This document shows positions 18,829-27,741 of a stretch of DNA of 33,123 nucleotides, in pieces. The notes under the pieces are model-generated. The model ran no database searches. It was not told the origin of the DNA and saw only the letters and a program-made list of their open reading frames with translations. The position numbers were made by a program, and so were the translations under genes. Location of the stretch: contig JAUXGE010000007.1 in the NCBI GenBank assembly GCA_030622435.1, forward strand, positions 1 to 33,123, read 5' to 3'. The first letter of the stretch is position 1. The number at the start of each line of letters is the position of its first letter. The stretch comes from Planctomycetota bacterium. GTDB taxonomy: Bacteria > Planctomycetota > Phycisphaerae > UBA1845.

Positions 18829-18860
18829 TTAGGGAACCGTCCAATGGGGGAATCGGACGG
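18798..18860 (-). ncRNA. Candidate two-hairpin small RNA
   Basis: Directly before the orphan terminator hairpin (minus strand) lies a second hairpin, CCGTCC/GGACGG (18860-18855 with 18842-18837), with the loop GATTCCCCCATT. A TATATT box (18872-18867) with a weak CTTGGG (18894-18889) 16 bases upstream would start a transcript near 18860. The result would be an RNA of about 60 nt made of two stem-loops and a U-tail. A C-rich loop is typical of RNAs that pair with ribosome-binding sites. This is inferred from structure only; no known RNA family was recognised. Confidence 0.35.
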
Positions 18861-19509
18861 TGAGTGAATATAGTTTGTCGGAGAACCACCCAAGGACTTC
18901 AGGCGGAAGGAATTACCCCGAAGCCGTCGCGTCCCATACACGACAGCGCTAGTTATGTTAACAGATCCCCACCGCCGTGCAAACCCCCTGCGCCAATATT
19001 TTGGCCGCCCACGATTTTGGATTATCCTCCGGGAATCTTGTTCCGATCCTGGCACGTCTCTGCGGCATGGCGCTCAGATTATCGGACATTGAACTTGTGA
19101 CCGTGATCGAACGTCTCCCAGAATCCGCGTCTGGGCCATCCCGCATTCGTCCTTGCCGCACTTTTCCAGGAGCAGGGGCGGCGGTGCCAGGGTGCTATGT
19201 AGCGTCCGACCCGCGTGTCAGACGTGGCAATGGATCTACGACGACTCAGATGCCCTCACTCCGTCCAGAGTGCATCCCCTTCAGGGTGTCTAGCAGGCTG
19301 GGTGATCGGATCCTATGCGTAGCGTCCGGACGTGCGGCAGGCCGGGTGCGCCGGGTGCCGGCGCTTTCAGTCGGTCAAAAGGGGTGCCGACAGCTTGCCA
19401 TGTTCTCGATCCTCGCCGTCTTCCAGGCTCTGCGATCTCGATCGATTCGGATGAGCACCGTTCTGTCTTCGAGGGTCCCGCCGGGTCGGCGAGCGGATGA
19501 GGCATTGAA

Positions 19510-19537
19510 TTGACAGGTCGGACGCGCCACCTATAGT
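19510..19537 (+). promoter_or_regulatory. Strong sigma-70-type promoter before the LptD-like gene
   Basis: A perfect TTGACA (19510-19515) and TATAGT (19532-19537, 5 of 6) are 16 bases apart. Transcription would start near 19544, giving a leader of about 215 bases before the LptD-like gene. This is the best promoter match noticed in the window. Confidence 0.7.
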
Positions 19538-19759
19538 GACCGTTCGTGGGGTTGGGCGTGGCTTGGCGTGGGCACGTCGATCTCCGTTGCGGGTGCCGCG
19601 TCCTGAGTGTGCGCGCGAAGCGCCAGATATGGCGGTCGATCGTGCCTCAGATCTGAACGGCAGGCACGGCGGGGAGTAATTGATCGGCTGATCTAACCGC
19701 CCTGGTGTTGTGCCGGACGATGTTCGGGATTGGGTTTCGGAGCGAGGCAGCTTCCCCTC

Positions 19760-22717
19760 ATGCCCATGCTACGCAGGATCGGCTGGTTCACCGTTTTGTG
19801 TCTCACCTCCGGTGTGGCCCATGGACAAGGGCTCACACCGTTGGGCGATCCCGTTTGGGATTCGTTGGTTCCCAGCGGCATTTCTCGACTTCCGGTCCGG
19901 TTCAACGGGCAACTGGCACACGTGTTCGAGGATGAGGTCGGGACGGAGGCAATCCACATCATCGGCGATTTCGTCGCCACGATAGGAGAGAAGGACGGAC
20001 AGACGCTTCGCTCCCGCGAGGCAGTCATCTGGATCGTTCACGGTGGGCTCGAGGGCAGGCCTTGCCGCTGCTTGGAAATCTTACTCTGGCAGGATGCGCA
20101 GATAACGGAGACGGCGGGCACGGTCACCTCGGGACCGGCTCTGTTCGTCACGCTCAGCACTTCCGGCGAGATCACGACCGAAGTCGACGATATCGCCTTT
20201 CAACCACCGACTGACAGCCCGGCTTACCGCGAAGGGCTTGCCCTGCGAGGGGCTGCCGTTCGTGATGGACAACCCGCCACGGGTGAGGACACCCATCTGC
20301 GTGTATACGACGCCTCCGGATTGTCGGGCACCGTGCAGCAAGCCGCGCCGCGTCCTCTGATTCATGTACGGTCCGAGGGGGAGCTGGTCGTCTCGGAGGT
20401 TGAAGGGGGCGGGCAGGTGCTGACCGTCGCGGGCGGTGTGTATCTGTCTCGCGGTGGGGTCTCGGATGACGATTTCCTGGAAGTTCAGGCGGATTCTGTC
20501 GTTGTTTTCCTGCCGCGCGGGGGAGGAGGCACTCGTAGGGAGGAGCCCGGTGTAGCCGGTCTCGGTGGTGAGGCGCAACCGTCGCGAAGTCCTGGATGGG
20601 AGGAGCCGTCGTTCGGGATTGGTGGACGTGATGCCTCCGAGCGTCAGCGTTTGTCTACCGGTTTCGGTGAGGTTGAGGTCGAGGCGGCGTACCTCGAGGG
20701 CGACGTTGTCATGGCGCAGGGTCCGAACACGATCCGCGCATCCAAGTTGTACTACGACTTTCTCGATGATCGTGCTCTGATTCTGGACGCCGTTGTGCGA
20801 ACGTCCGTCACGCAGCGGAGTATTCCGCTGTACGTCCGCGCATCTGAGATTCGCCAACTGTCGCGAAACCGCTTCACGGCGCAAGACGCCATGTTGACGA
20901 CCAGTGAGTTCCATACACCGCACTATCATGTAGGGGTGGAGCGCGTCGAGCTGGTGAACAGAACGCCTCTCGACATCACTGGACAACAACGTGGTCTGCG
21001 CGCCGGCACATTCAGCATCCGCCACGCCACCTTGAATGTCGAAGGGAAGCCGATTCTCTACTGGCCTTATGTCCGGGGGCGCATAGATGCTTCGGAGACG
21101 TCCATTAAGAGTTTGCGGACCGGCTACAGCGACGATTTCGGGGTCGAACTCGAATCTGAATGGCAGTTCTTCAACGTGTTGGGTCTGGAGACCCCGGACG
21201 GTTTTGATTCCACGTTGAGCCTCGATTTCTTCTCTGAGCGGGGGCCTGCTGTCGGGATCGATGCCGATTACACGCGGGACACATACTTCGGTCTTGTGCG
21301 CAGCTATCTGCTCTGGGACAGCGACGAAGACTTTCTCGGCCGGGATCGGGAGGAACCTTCCATACAGGATATTCGAGGTCGTTTCCTGTTGCGCCACAGG
21401 CATTACCTGCAAGATGACTGGGAGTTGTCGCTCGAGCTATCCTACATTTCGGATTCGAGCTTCCTCGAGGAGTTCTTCGAGTCGGAGTTCGACAACGAGA
21501 AGGAACAGGAGACTCTGTTTCGCCTCAAGAAGCAGCGGGCGAACTGGGCATTCACCGTGACGACCCAGCCGCGGATTCTCGATTTCACGACTCAGACGGA
21601 GCGGCTTCCCGAGTTCACGTACCATGTGGTGGGCGAGCCGGTCGGAGACTTCGGCACGTGGTACGGTGAGAATCGGCTCGGGATCGTGCGGCTCCGCCCG
21701 GGGCATCAGACTTTCCGCGAGTTGCTGCGCGACGGGCGTATCGTCGGTTCGGGAAGTGTTGCGCGGTCAGACAGCCGACATGAGATCGGTATACCGCTGG
21801 ACGTCGGGCCGTTGCGGTTTGTACCGTTTGTGGGGGTGCGTACCACGTCGTGGGACGATTCGCCTGGGAGTGGCGGTCTCTCGCGGGTACTGGTCTCCTG
21901 CGGGTTGCGCGGCAGCATGTATCTGGAACGCGTCTATCCCGATGCCCGTTCATCGCTGTTCGACATCGATGGTATCCGTCACGTCATCAAGCCCGACATC
22001 ACGGCCTGGGTCGCAGGCGCCAACCGGCAACCCGATGAACTGTTCCGGTTTGATGATACGGTTGAAGGCGTCGGCGAGACGGACGGCGTGGCGCTCGGCC
22101 TGCGGCAGCGGTGGCAAACGAAACGCGGCGCCGGGGCGACCCGCCGTACGGTGGACTTCCTTACTTTGGACGTCGAGGTTGGATTGTTTAATGACGCTCC
22201 GGGTGAGATCATCACGAACGGATACGGATCGTTCTCCCGACCTGAGAACAGTCTCTCTCGGAACTACGTGAACTCCTCGGCGATCTGGCGGTTGAACGAC
22301 CGAACGGCGCTTCTCAGTGAGATGAACTACGACGTCAACGACGGCGAGGTCGACATCTTCAACGTGTCGGTGGCCGTGGAGCGCACGCCGCGACTCAGTT
22401 ACCTGCTGGGATACCGGCTGATTGAGGAGACCGATTCCGAACTGCTGGGATTCGACCTCAACTACCGGCTTTCGGAGAAGCACACCCTGGCGATCCGGGA
22501 GGCGTTCGACCTTGCGGAGGGACGGTCTCTGGATTTCACCGTCGCTCTGATACGCAAGTTCCCGGGATGGTTTGGCGCCGTATCGTTCGCACTGGATGAA
22601 CCGGAGGATGACTTCGGCGTCTCAATCAGCATATGGCCACAGGGAGTCCCGGAGGCAACGCTCGGTTCGCGTCGGTTTGCCGGATTGGGAAGTACGATGC
22701 GGCTCCAGCAAAACTGA
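19760..22717 (+). CDS. lptD: LptD/OstA-like outer-membrane LPS-assembly protein
   Basis: From the Met at 19760 the protein has 985 residues. An export signal (LRRIGWFTVLCLTSGVAHG) is followed by an N-terminal OstA-type beta domain and a long C-terminal region rich in alternating, aromatic-ended strands. Segments such as NTIRASKLYYDF, RFTAQDAMLTTSEFHTPHY and GKPILYWPYVRG are typical of LptD. LptD forms the outer-membrane barrel that inserts LPS into the outer leaflet. The frame extends to 19730, but the Met at 19760 is nearer the signal and has GAGG about 10 bases before it. The insert at about 265-305 is Gly-rich. No lptA, lptE or surA gene is adjacent. Family assignment is good; whether it handles LPS or a related lipid here is inferred. 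Confidence 0.82.
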   Translation: MPMLRRIGWFTVLCLTSGVAHGQGLTPLGDPVWDSLVPSGISRLPVRFNGQLAHVFEDEVGTEAIHIIGDFVATIGEKDGQTLRSREAVIWIVHGGLEGRPCRCLEILLWQDAQITETAGTVTSGPALFVTLSTSGEITTEVDDIAFQPPTDSPAYREGLALRGAAVRDGQPATGEDTHLRVYDASGLSGTVQQAAPRPLIHVRSEGELVVSEVEGGGQVLTVAGGVYLSRGGVSDDDFLEVQADSVVVFLPRGGGGTRREEPGVAGLGGEAQPSRSPGWEEPSFGIGGRDASERQRLSTGFGEVEVEAAYLEGDVVMAQGPNTIRASKLYYDFLDDRALILDAVVRTSVTQRSIPLYVRASEIRQLSRNRFTAQDAMLTTSEFHTPHYHVGVERVELVNRTPLDITGQQRGLRAGTFSIRHATLNVEGKPILYWPYVRGRIDASETSIKSLRTGYSDDFGVELESEWQFFNVLGLETPDGFDSTLSLDFFSERGPAVGIDADYTRDTYFGLVRSYLLWDSDEDFLGRDREEPSIQDIRGRFLLRHRHYLQDDWELSLELSYISDSSFLEEFFESEFDNEKEQETLFRLKKQRANWAFTVTTQPRILDFTTQTERLPEFTYHVVGEPVGDFGTWYGENRLGIVRLRPGHQTFRELLRDGRIVGSGSVARSDSRHEIGIPLDVGPLRFVPFVGVRTTSWDDSPGSGGLSRVLVSCGLRGSMYLERVYPDARSSLFDIDGIRHVIKPDITAWVAGANRQPDELFRFDDTVEGVGETDGVALGLRQRWQTKRGAGATRRTVDFLTLDVEVGLFNDAPGEIITNGYGSFSRPENSLSRNYVNSSAIWRLNDRTALLSEMNYDVNDGEVDIFNVSVAVERTPRLSYLLGYRLIEETDSELLGFDLNYRLSEKHTLAIREAFDLAEGRSLDFTVALIRKFPGWFGAVSFALDEPEDDFGVSISIWPQGVPEATLGSRRFAGLGSTMRLQQN

Positions 22718-22849
22718 CTACCTATCCGACAGGCATACTCATCAGCGGCTCGCGTTCCCATGCGTTCCGGATGCACCTTGGCTCGAGGTCCCCAGACAGC
22801 TTGTTGATTAGGGGTCTCTTCCTCGTGTGGCACCGGCTTCAAGCCAGAG

Positions 22850-22884
22850 AAAAAGCGGGCTGGAAGCCCGCGCCACTCCTTTTT
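22850..22884. terminator. Bidirectional terminator between convergent genes
   Basis: A GCGGGC/GCCCGC stem with a 5-base loop (22855-22871) lies between the LptD-like gene and the convergent exported repeat protein. On the minus strand it is followed at once by five T. On the plus strand five T occur at 22880-22884, nine bases after the stem. It should work well for the minus gene and less well for the plus gene. Confidence 0.65.
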
Positions 22885-22932
22885 CCATGGACTGCTAAAG
22901 TCCTCGGGCAAGGAACCTACCCCCGTAGGGCA

Positions 22933-24858
22933 CTATTCGTCCGACTCGTTCATGCGGGAAACGCGCAGGACCGCATCGCGCAGGAGTGTCACAATCTCGT
23001 CTTTGTTGTCCGACGTCGCCTGGAGATCGAGAACGGACATCGCAAGCTGCGGATCGCCAGCGGCGTAATGGAGGTATCCCAACAACAGCCGTGCATCCGG
23101 ATCTTGTGGGTGAGCCTCGACGAAGGCAACGAGTGAATCGAGTTGCGCAGCGAGCCACGATTTGTCCGGATAGAAGCTTCGTATATCGACGGGATAGTCG
23201 ATCAGGTCCACGGTCGTCAGAAGGGCCCGTCGAATAGCCATACTTGCGACTTCGTAGTCGCCCAAAGCGAAGTTCGTCAGTGCATAGAGGAATTTGGCGT
23301 ACCCGTCCCGTTCGTCGGCCATGATTGCGCTGACGTAGAAACGACGCGCATCGTCATAGCGACCGTTAGTGAAGGCGGCATTGCCCTTTCCGACGAGAGT
23401 CATCTCGCCGGGCTCCGTCAAGGGGAGTAGATCCGTGTCGGCCGTTGTCACCTGCGGGGGGACGGTCTCATCGACCGTCACGAGATCGGATGTCGCCACC
23501 TCCCCGATGGTTACTATGTCGGATGCTGCGGGTGTCTCGATCGTAGTCATCTCGGGCGACATGAGAACGGCAGTGGAGGGCGTGGTGATGACGGACGAAA
23601 CCGTCACGTCCAGTGGATCATCCAACACGTACGTTTGATCGATGTAGTACACATCCGTGTCGTAGGCTCGATAGGCGTAGGGCATGTCGTAGTAAGTCGT
23701 GGCGTAGGTGTATCCATACCACGGCTCACGGTAGTCGCAGCGGTGATAGCGGAGAGGGCGGTAACGGTCAAAGTATCGAGGACCACCATAGTATGAGTGC
23801 GAGCCCCGATGGTGTCGGTCGCCGCGGTAGAGGAAGGTTCCTCTCAGGTCGGCATCGCAACGCGTGTTGCCGAATCGTACGTAGCCTGCGAAACGATCAC
23901 CACGTGCGCCGATCGTCAAGTCGATGGATGGACTGTGTCCACGATGCGTGTTCCTTCCCGAACCGAAGCTGTTGGGATTGTGCCCCACGCCGCGGCCACC
24001 GGCGACCCTTCGACCCGATCCGTGGCCGGCGGCGTTTCCATGTCGGCGCCCGTAAGTGTCGGCCGCGATGGATCCGGTTCGAGTGTTGCCGGTGTTGAGC
24101 AAGGTTGATCCGTGCGGGGGAACCTTGCGCCGAGTCACGGAATCCGCTTGCGGTGGAGAAAGACGAGTCAGTGGCCTTCTCGATACAGGCTGGTTGTTGA
24201 GGGCCGATGCGCGTCCGGAGTCTCGGGAGCGCCCGGCGCGCGGAGCGTTTCGCGTTGCCCTCGTCGAACCTGTGCGGGATCGAGAAGCTTTCGTCGCCCG
24301 AACCGATGAGCCGGTACGAGGTTTGGGGGAGCTGGCGGCGAGCGTCCTGCTACTTGGCCTCGTCCGCGACTTGGGTGCCAAGGCCGTGATGCTCGTCGAG
24401 CGGCGCTTTGCTCCGCTGTTTGCACGTCGCGTGGCCGGTTGTTGTCTGACTGATCGAGAAGTACGGGCAGGGGAGGTCCGGACTTTCGCAGGCGCGGTCG
24501 ATCGGTAGGAGCTGATCCTTGGCGCCGGCCTGCTCGACCTTGCCGTGTGGGTTGAGCGGCTGGAGCGTACTCTCGTTCTGGGCGCGCTGGATCGAGCCCG
24601 TGAGGTCGACCGGGTTGTTCTTGCTCGGGAGGTCGACCGGGTTCTTCTTGCGCGGGAGGGCGATCGGGTTGTTCTTGCGCGGGAGGGCGATCGGCTTGCC
24701 CTCGCTCGGCTGGGTGATCCGCTCGATCTCGCCTTGGCGACCGGCCGACTCGATCTGCTCGGCTTCCGAGGTCCGGCAGCGGCGTCGGGTACAGGGGAGG
24801 CAAAGGCTGCGATCGTCGCTACCGCCAGGAACAGCCGGAAACTCATTCGGAATGTCAT
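22933..24858 (-). CDS. Exported Ser/Arg-rich repeat protein with C-terminal TPR-like region
   Basis: The 641-residue protein has a signal peptide at about 1-28 (ending DAAAG). About 220 residues of low-complexity Ser/Arg/Thr/Pro sequence follow, including five 9-residue repeats at 50-90. A His/Gly/Tyr-rich stretch lies at about 265-410 and a Thr/Val-rich linker at about 415-500. The C-terminal region of about 140 residues reads as helical repeats (GKGNAAFTNGRYDDARRFY; YALTNFALGDYEVASMAIRR), consistent with TPRs. AGGGGG lies 6 bases before the ATG. The strongly basic N-half could bind polyanions such as LPS, DNA or acidic polysaccharide; that is inference. No known family for the whole protein is recognised. 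Confidence 0.8.
   Translation of the reverse strand: MTFRMSFRLFLAVATIAAFASPVPDAAAGPRKPSRSSRPVAKARSSGSPSRARASRSPSRARTTRSPSRARRTRSTSRARTTRSTSRARSSAPRTRVRSSRSTHTARSSRPAPRISSYRSTAPAKVRTSPARTSRSVRQQPATRRANSGAKRRSTSITALAPKSRTRPSSRTLAASSPKPRTGSSVRATKASRSRTGSTRATRNAPRAGRSRDSGRASALNNQPVSRRPLTRLSPPQADSVTRRKVPPHGSTLLNTGNTRTGSIAADTYGRRHGNAAGHGSGRRVAGGRGVGHNPNSFGSGRNTHRGHSPSIDLTIGARGDRFAGYVRFGNTRCDADLRGTFLYRGDRHHRGSHSYYGGPRYFDRYRPLRYHRCDYREPWYGYTYATTYYDMPYAYRAYDTDVYYIDQTYVLDDPLDVTVSSVITTPSTAVLMSPEMTTIETPAASDIVTIGEVATSDLVTVDETVPPQVTTADTDLLPLTEPGEMTLVGKGNAAFTNGRYDDARRFYVSAIMADERDGYAKFLYALTNFALGDYEVASMAIRRALLTTVDLIDYPVDIRSFYPDKSWLAAQLDSLVAFVEAHPQDPDARLLLGYLHYAAGDPQLAMSVLDLQATSDNKDEIVTLLRDAVLRVSRMNESDE
24589..24711 (-). 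repeat. 27-bp tandem repeat inside the Ser/Arg-rich gene
   Basis: About 4.5 copies of a 27-bp unit encode the 9-residue repeats SRARASRSP, SRARTTRSP, SRARRTRST, SRARTTRST and a partial SRARSSAP. The copies are close at DNA level, so copy number could change by slippage without breaking the frame. Confidence 0.8.
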
Positions 24859-24921
24859 AGGGCACCCCCTGTAGATCTTATGTGCGAACTATTCACGTTG
24901 AGCAATTCTATCCATTGGTAA

Positions 24922-24950
24922 CTATTATCCACTGTTAAATAATACATCAA
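24922..24950 (-). promoter_or_regulatory. AT-rich candidate promoter for the Ser/Arg-rich gene
   Basis: In an AT-rich patch unlike its surroundings, the minus strand has TTGATG (24950-24945), followed by TAATAG at a 17-base spacing or the overlapping GATAAT (24929-24924) at 15. It lies about 65 bases before the start codon at 24858. Confidence 0.42.
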
Positions 24951-24993
24951 AGACCGATACGGGGCAAGTGAAACGTTCAGGATGCTGGATTTA

Positions 24994-25728
24994 CTAGCAG
25001 AAAAGGCGCTTGGCGTCAGTGAGGGTGGAATATGTGAATGTGGGCTGGGACGAGCCGATGTCGTGGATACGGTCTTCGCGGCAGATCCAAGCGGTGCTCA
25101 GGCCAAGAGCGGAAGCTCCGCCTATGTCACTGTGGAGCGAATCTCCCAAGTGGATGGCTCGATCCGGCGTGACGCCGAGTACGGCCAGGGCGTCGAGGAA
25201 AATGCCCGACGCGGGCTTGTAACTCCGCGAATCTTGGGATGTGACGATCGCATCGAAGCGAAGACCATGACGCTGAATCGCCGCCATCAAGGGAGATGTA
25301 TCAGCGTTGGAGACGCAACAGACGGGCAAATTCACGTTGGCGAGGAAATCGAAGGCGTCTTCGTGGATGGCCGGGTCTCGCCAGTAGGCCTCGAGGTCGA
25401 TGACGAGCGGGGCGGGGTCTGCATCTATGCCGAGAGTGGCGAGTGTCTCTCGAAGGCTGATCTGCACGCACTCGTCCAGGGTACGAAAGGCCTGGCCGTT
25501 GCTCTGGTCGACCAGTGCGAAAAAGCGCTCTCCCCAAATCACAGCCAGATTCTCGGGTGGGATCGTGAGGTCGAGGGTTTTGACGACGCGGCGGCAGGAG
25601 GCTTCGACGGCCTCGCGATCCCCGGCGGTGATCGTGCCGTAGAAGTCGATCATGATGGCGTCGAACCGGCGAGCAGGCACTTCGAAACGTCTCCTCGGTC
25701 TATCCGTCAGCAAGTCAGATGTATCCAC
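24994..25728 (-). CDS. HAD-superfamily hydrolase (subfamily IA type)
   Basis: The 244-residue protein has the four HAD motifs. They are DFYGT at 28-32 with nucleophile Asp28, Ser140 in CVSNAD, Lys171 in SYKP, and GDSLHSD at 195-201 with Asp196 and Asp201. The helical cap lies between the first two, as in subfamily I. The position two after the nucleophile is Tyr instead of Asp, as in 2-haloacid dehalogenases and some phosphatases; Asp there normally acts as the general acid in phosphatases. The substrate is therefore open: phosphatase or dehalogenase-like. The start is a GTG at 25728 with only a weak ribosome site; an internal Met at residue 26 is too close to motif I. It diverges from aspS. 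Confidence 0.88.
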   Translation of the reverse strand: MDTSDLLTDRPRRRFEVPARRFDAIMIDFYGTITAGDREAVEASCRRVVKTLDLTIPPENLAVIWGERFFALVDQSNGQAFRTLDECVQISLRETLATLGIDADPAPLVIDLEAYWRDPAIHEDAFDFLANVNLPVCCVSNADTSPLMAAIQRHGLRFDAIVTSQDSRSYKPASGIFLDALAVLGVTPDRAIHLGDSLHSDIGGASALGLSTAWICREDRIHDIGSSQPTFTYSTLTDAKRLFC

Positions 25729-25944
25729 CCGCAGGTTCTGCCGGGCAGTATAGGGCTTTGGGGATCAGGTGGCCACGGGGCATATGGGCTCTGGGTGAGC
25801 GGGTTTGCTGCTTGTGTTTCGGTTGTGAAGACGGCCTGTCTCGGGTGGCATGGAAGTGAAGGGACGGCCTCACGGATTGATTTTCCAGGCTATGCGGCTT
25901 ACAAGATGGGCTGAGTTTATTGGAAATGTTTCGGGAGTAGACAC

Positions 25945-27741
25945 TTGGGCATCCCTTATCACAAGCGGACACATAAGTGCGGTGAGCTTCGAGGCTCGGA
26001 CGTCGGGGAGGAAGTACGGCTGGCGGGTTGGGTTCATACCAGCCGAGATCATGGCGGGCTGGTTTTTGCGGACCTGCGAGACCATACGGGGCTCGTGCAA
26101 CTGCGATTTAACGTGGATCATGTGCCCGGGGTACATGAGCAGGCTCAAACTCTGCACAACGAGGACGTGATCGTCATCGAGGGCACGGTCGTCAGCAGGG
26201 GTGACATGGTCAACCCGAAGCTGCCGACCGGCGAGGTCGAGGTGGAGGTTGCGGCGATGGATGTGCTCAGCCGCGCCGATCCTCTTCCACTTCAGGTGAA
26301 TGACGAATTCGAGGCGAACGAAGATCTCCAGCTGCGGCACCGATATCTGCATCTGCGGCGCCCCGAGATGCAGGCGATCTTCCGGCTTCGCCATCGTGTG
26401 GGACGGGCGATCCGAGAGTATTTCCATGAGCACGGATTCGTCGAGATTGAGACTCCGTTTCTGACGAAGTCGACTCCGGAGGGGGCTCGTGACTATCTTG
26501 TCCCTTCGCGCATACGGGCGGGCGCGTTCTATGCGCTGCCGCAGTCGCCGCAGATCTTCAAGCAACTGCTGATGATCGCCGGTTTCGATCGTTATGCCCA
26601 GATCGTGCGGTGCTTTCGGGACGAGGATCTCCGGGCGGATAGGCAGCCGGAGTTCACACAGCTCGATATGGAGATGGCGTTTGTAGAGCGCGAGGATGTG
26701 ATGGCCGCCGTCGAGGGGTGCGTTCAGCGAATCTTCAAGGAGGCGCTGGACATCGAGATCGAGTTACCGTTGCCGATCATGCCCGAGCAAGAGGCGATGG
26801 AACGTTTCGGGATCGATAGGCCTGACACGCGGTTCGGCATGGAACTGCAGGACGTCACCGAGCTTGTGCGCGAGGTCGATTTCGGAGCGTTTCGCGAGGC
26901 GATCGAGGGCGGCGGTGTGGTCAAATGTCTCGTTGCGAAGAATGCCGAGGCGCTTACGCGAAAGATCCTGGACGGTTTGGCGGAGGAGGTTCGTGGGATA
27001 GATGCGGCCGGGCTCCCGTATGTCAAGGTGAAGAGCGGTGACGATGGTGTGACGTTCGCAACCGGAATAGCGAAGTTCGTTGAGCCGATTTGCGGGCAGT
27101 TGTGCGAGCAGGTCGGAGCCGAGCCGGGTGACGTGATCTTCTTCATGCCGGGAACGTTCCGTGATGTCTGCAAGTACTTGCATTATGTGCGGACGCGGCT
27201 TGCGACTATTCTCGATGTGATTCCGAAAGGGCGCTGGGATACGCTTTGGGTTGTGGACTTTCCGCTGCTCGACTGGGATGAGGAAGAAGAGAGGTGGGTC
27301 AGCACGCATCACCCGTTCACGGCTCCGCTCGACGAGGATCTTGCCATGCTGGACAGCGATCCCGGCAAGGTTCGGGCGAAGGCCTATGACCTGGTGCTCA
27401 ACGGGATGGAGATGGCGGGTGGGAGCATCCGTATCCATCGGCGAGAGGTGCAGCAGAAGGTGTTCTCGCTCTTGGGCATCGGTCCGGAGGAAGCGCAGGA
27501 GAAATTCGAGTTCCTGTTGGAGGCTCTACGCTTCGGCGCACCGCCGCACGGTGGGATTGCCTTCGGGTTCGATCGATGGGCGATGATGCTGGCGGGGGTG
27601 GAGAGTCTGCGCGACGTGATCGCCTTCCCGAAGACGACGCGGGCCATCTGTCCGCTGACCGACGCGCCGGGAACGGTCTCGCAGGCTCAACTTGACGAGC
27701 TGTCACTGTCAGTAAAACCGCCTCCGAACAAGGATGTGTGA
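25945..27741 (+). CDS. aspS: Aspartyl-tRNA synthetase (bacterial type)
   Basis: The 598-residue protein matches bacterial AspRS throughout. It has an OB-fold anticodon domain (residues about 1-110), a class II catalytic core with ETPFLTKSTPEGARDYLVPS and FRDEDLRADRQPEFTQLD, a GAD insertion (about 285-420), and motif 3 near the end (GIAFGFDRWAMML). It charges tRNA-Asp. The start is TTG at 25945, with GGGAG 8 bases before it and no better ATG. The N-terminal domain reads SRDHGG where E. coli has RRDLGS. A His at this place is known from non-discriminating AspRS that also charge tRNA-Asn for GatCAB amidation, so this enzyme may be of that type. Confidence 0.97.
   Translation: MGIPYHKRTHKCGELRGSDVGEEVRLAGWVHTSRDHGGLVFADLRDHTGLVQLRFNVDHVPGVHEQAQTLHNEDVIVIEGTVVSRGDMVNPKLPTGEVEVEVAAMDVLSRADPLPLQVNDEFEANEDLQLRHRYLHLRRPEMQAIFRLRHRVGRAIREYFHEHGFVEIETPFLTKSTPEGARDYLVPSRIRAGAFYALPQSPQIFKQLLMIAGFDRYAQIVRCFRDEDLRADRQPEFTQLDMEMAFVEREDVMAAVEGCVQRIFKEALDIEIELPLPIMPEQEAMERFGIDRPDTRFGMELQDVTELVREVDFGAFREAIEGGGVVKCLVAKNAEALTRKILDGLAEEVRGIDAAGLPYVKVKSGDDGVTFATGIAKFVEPICGQLCEQVGAEPGDVIFFMPGTFRDVCKYLHYVRTRLATILDVIPKGRWDTLWVVDFPLLDWDEEEERWVSTHHPFTAPLDEDLAMLDSDPGKVRAKAYDLVLNGMEMAGGSIRIHRREVQQKVFSLLGIGPEEAQEKFEFLLEALRFGAPPHGGIAFGFDRWAMMLAGVESLRDVIAFPKTTRAICPLTDAPGTVSQAQLDELSLSVKPPPNKDV

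Larger units (their letters stand above)
18489..19759. other. Long stretch without a convincing gene
   Basis: About 1.3 kb between the efflux promoter and the LptD-like gene holds only short frames on both strands with no recognisable family; several run straight through the terminator at 18798-18828. What can be supported is that terminator, a possible small RNA ending in it, a strong rightward promoter at 19510-19537 and the roughly 215-base leader after it. Confidence 0.55.

Noticed and set aside
18552-19055. 167-codon minus frame in the gene-free region
   Set aside because: It reads straight through the strong terminator at 18798-18828 and has no recognisable composition.
20081-21412. 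443-codon minus-strand frame inside the LptD-like gene
   Set aside because: Antisense to LptD-like strands with no export signal, no motif and no ribosome site.
24545-24874. Plus-strand frame rich in AREGDR-type repeats opposite the Ser/Arg gene
   Set aside because: It is the mirror of the 27-bp repeats in the minus gene, has no ribosome site, and the minus frame has a signal peptide, a good ribosome site and a TPR-like end.
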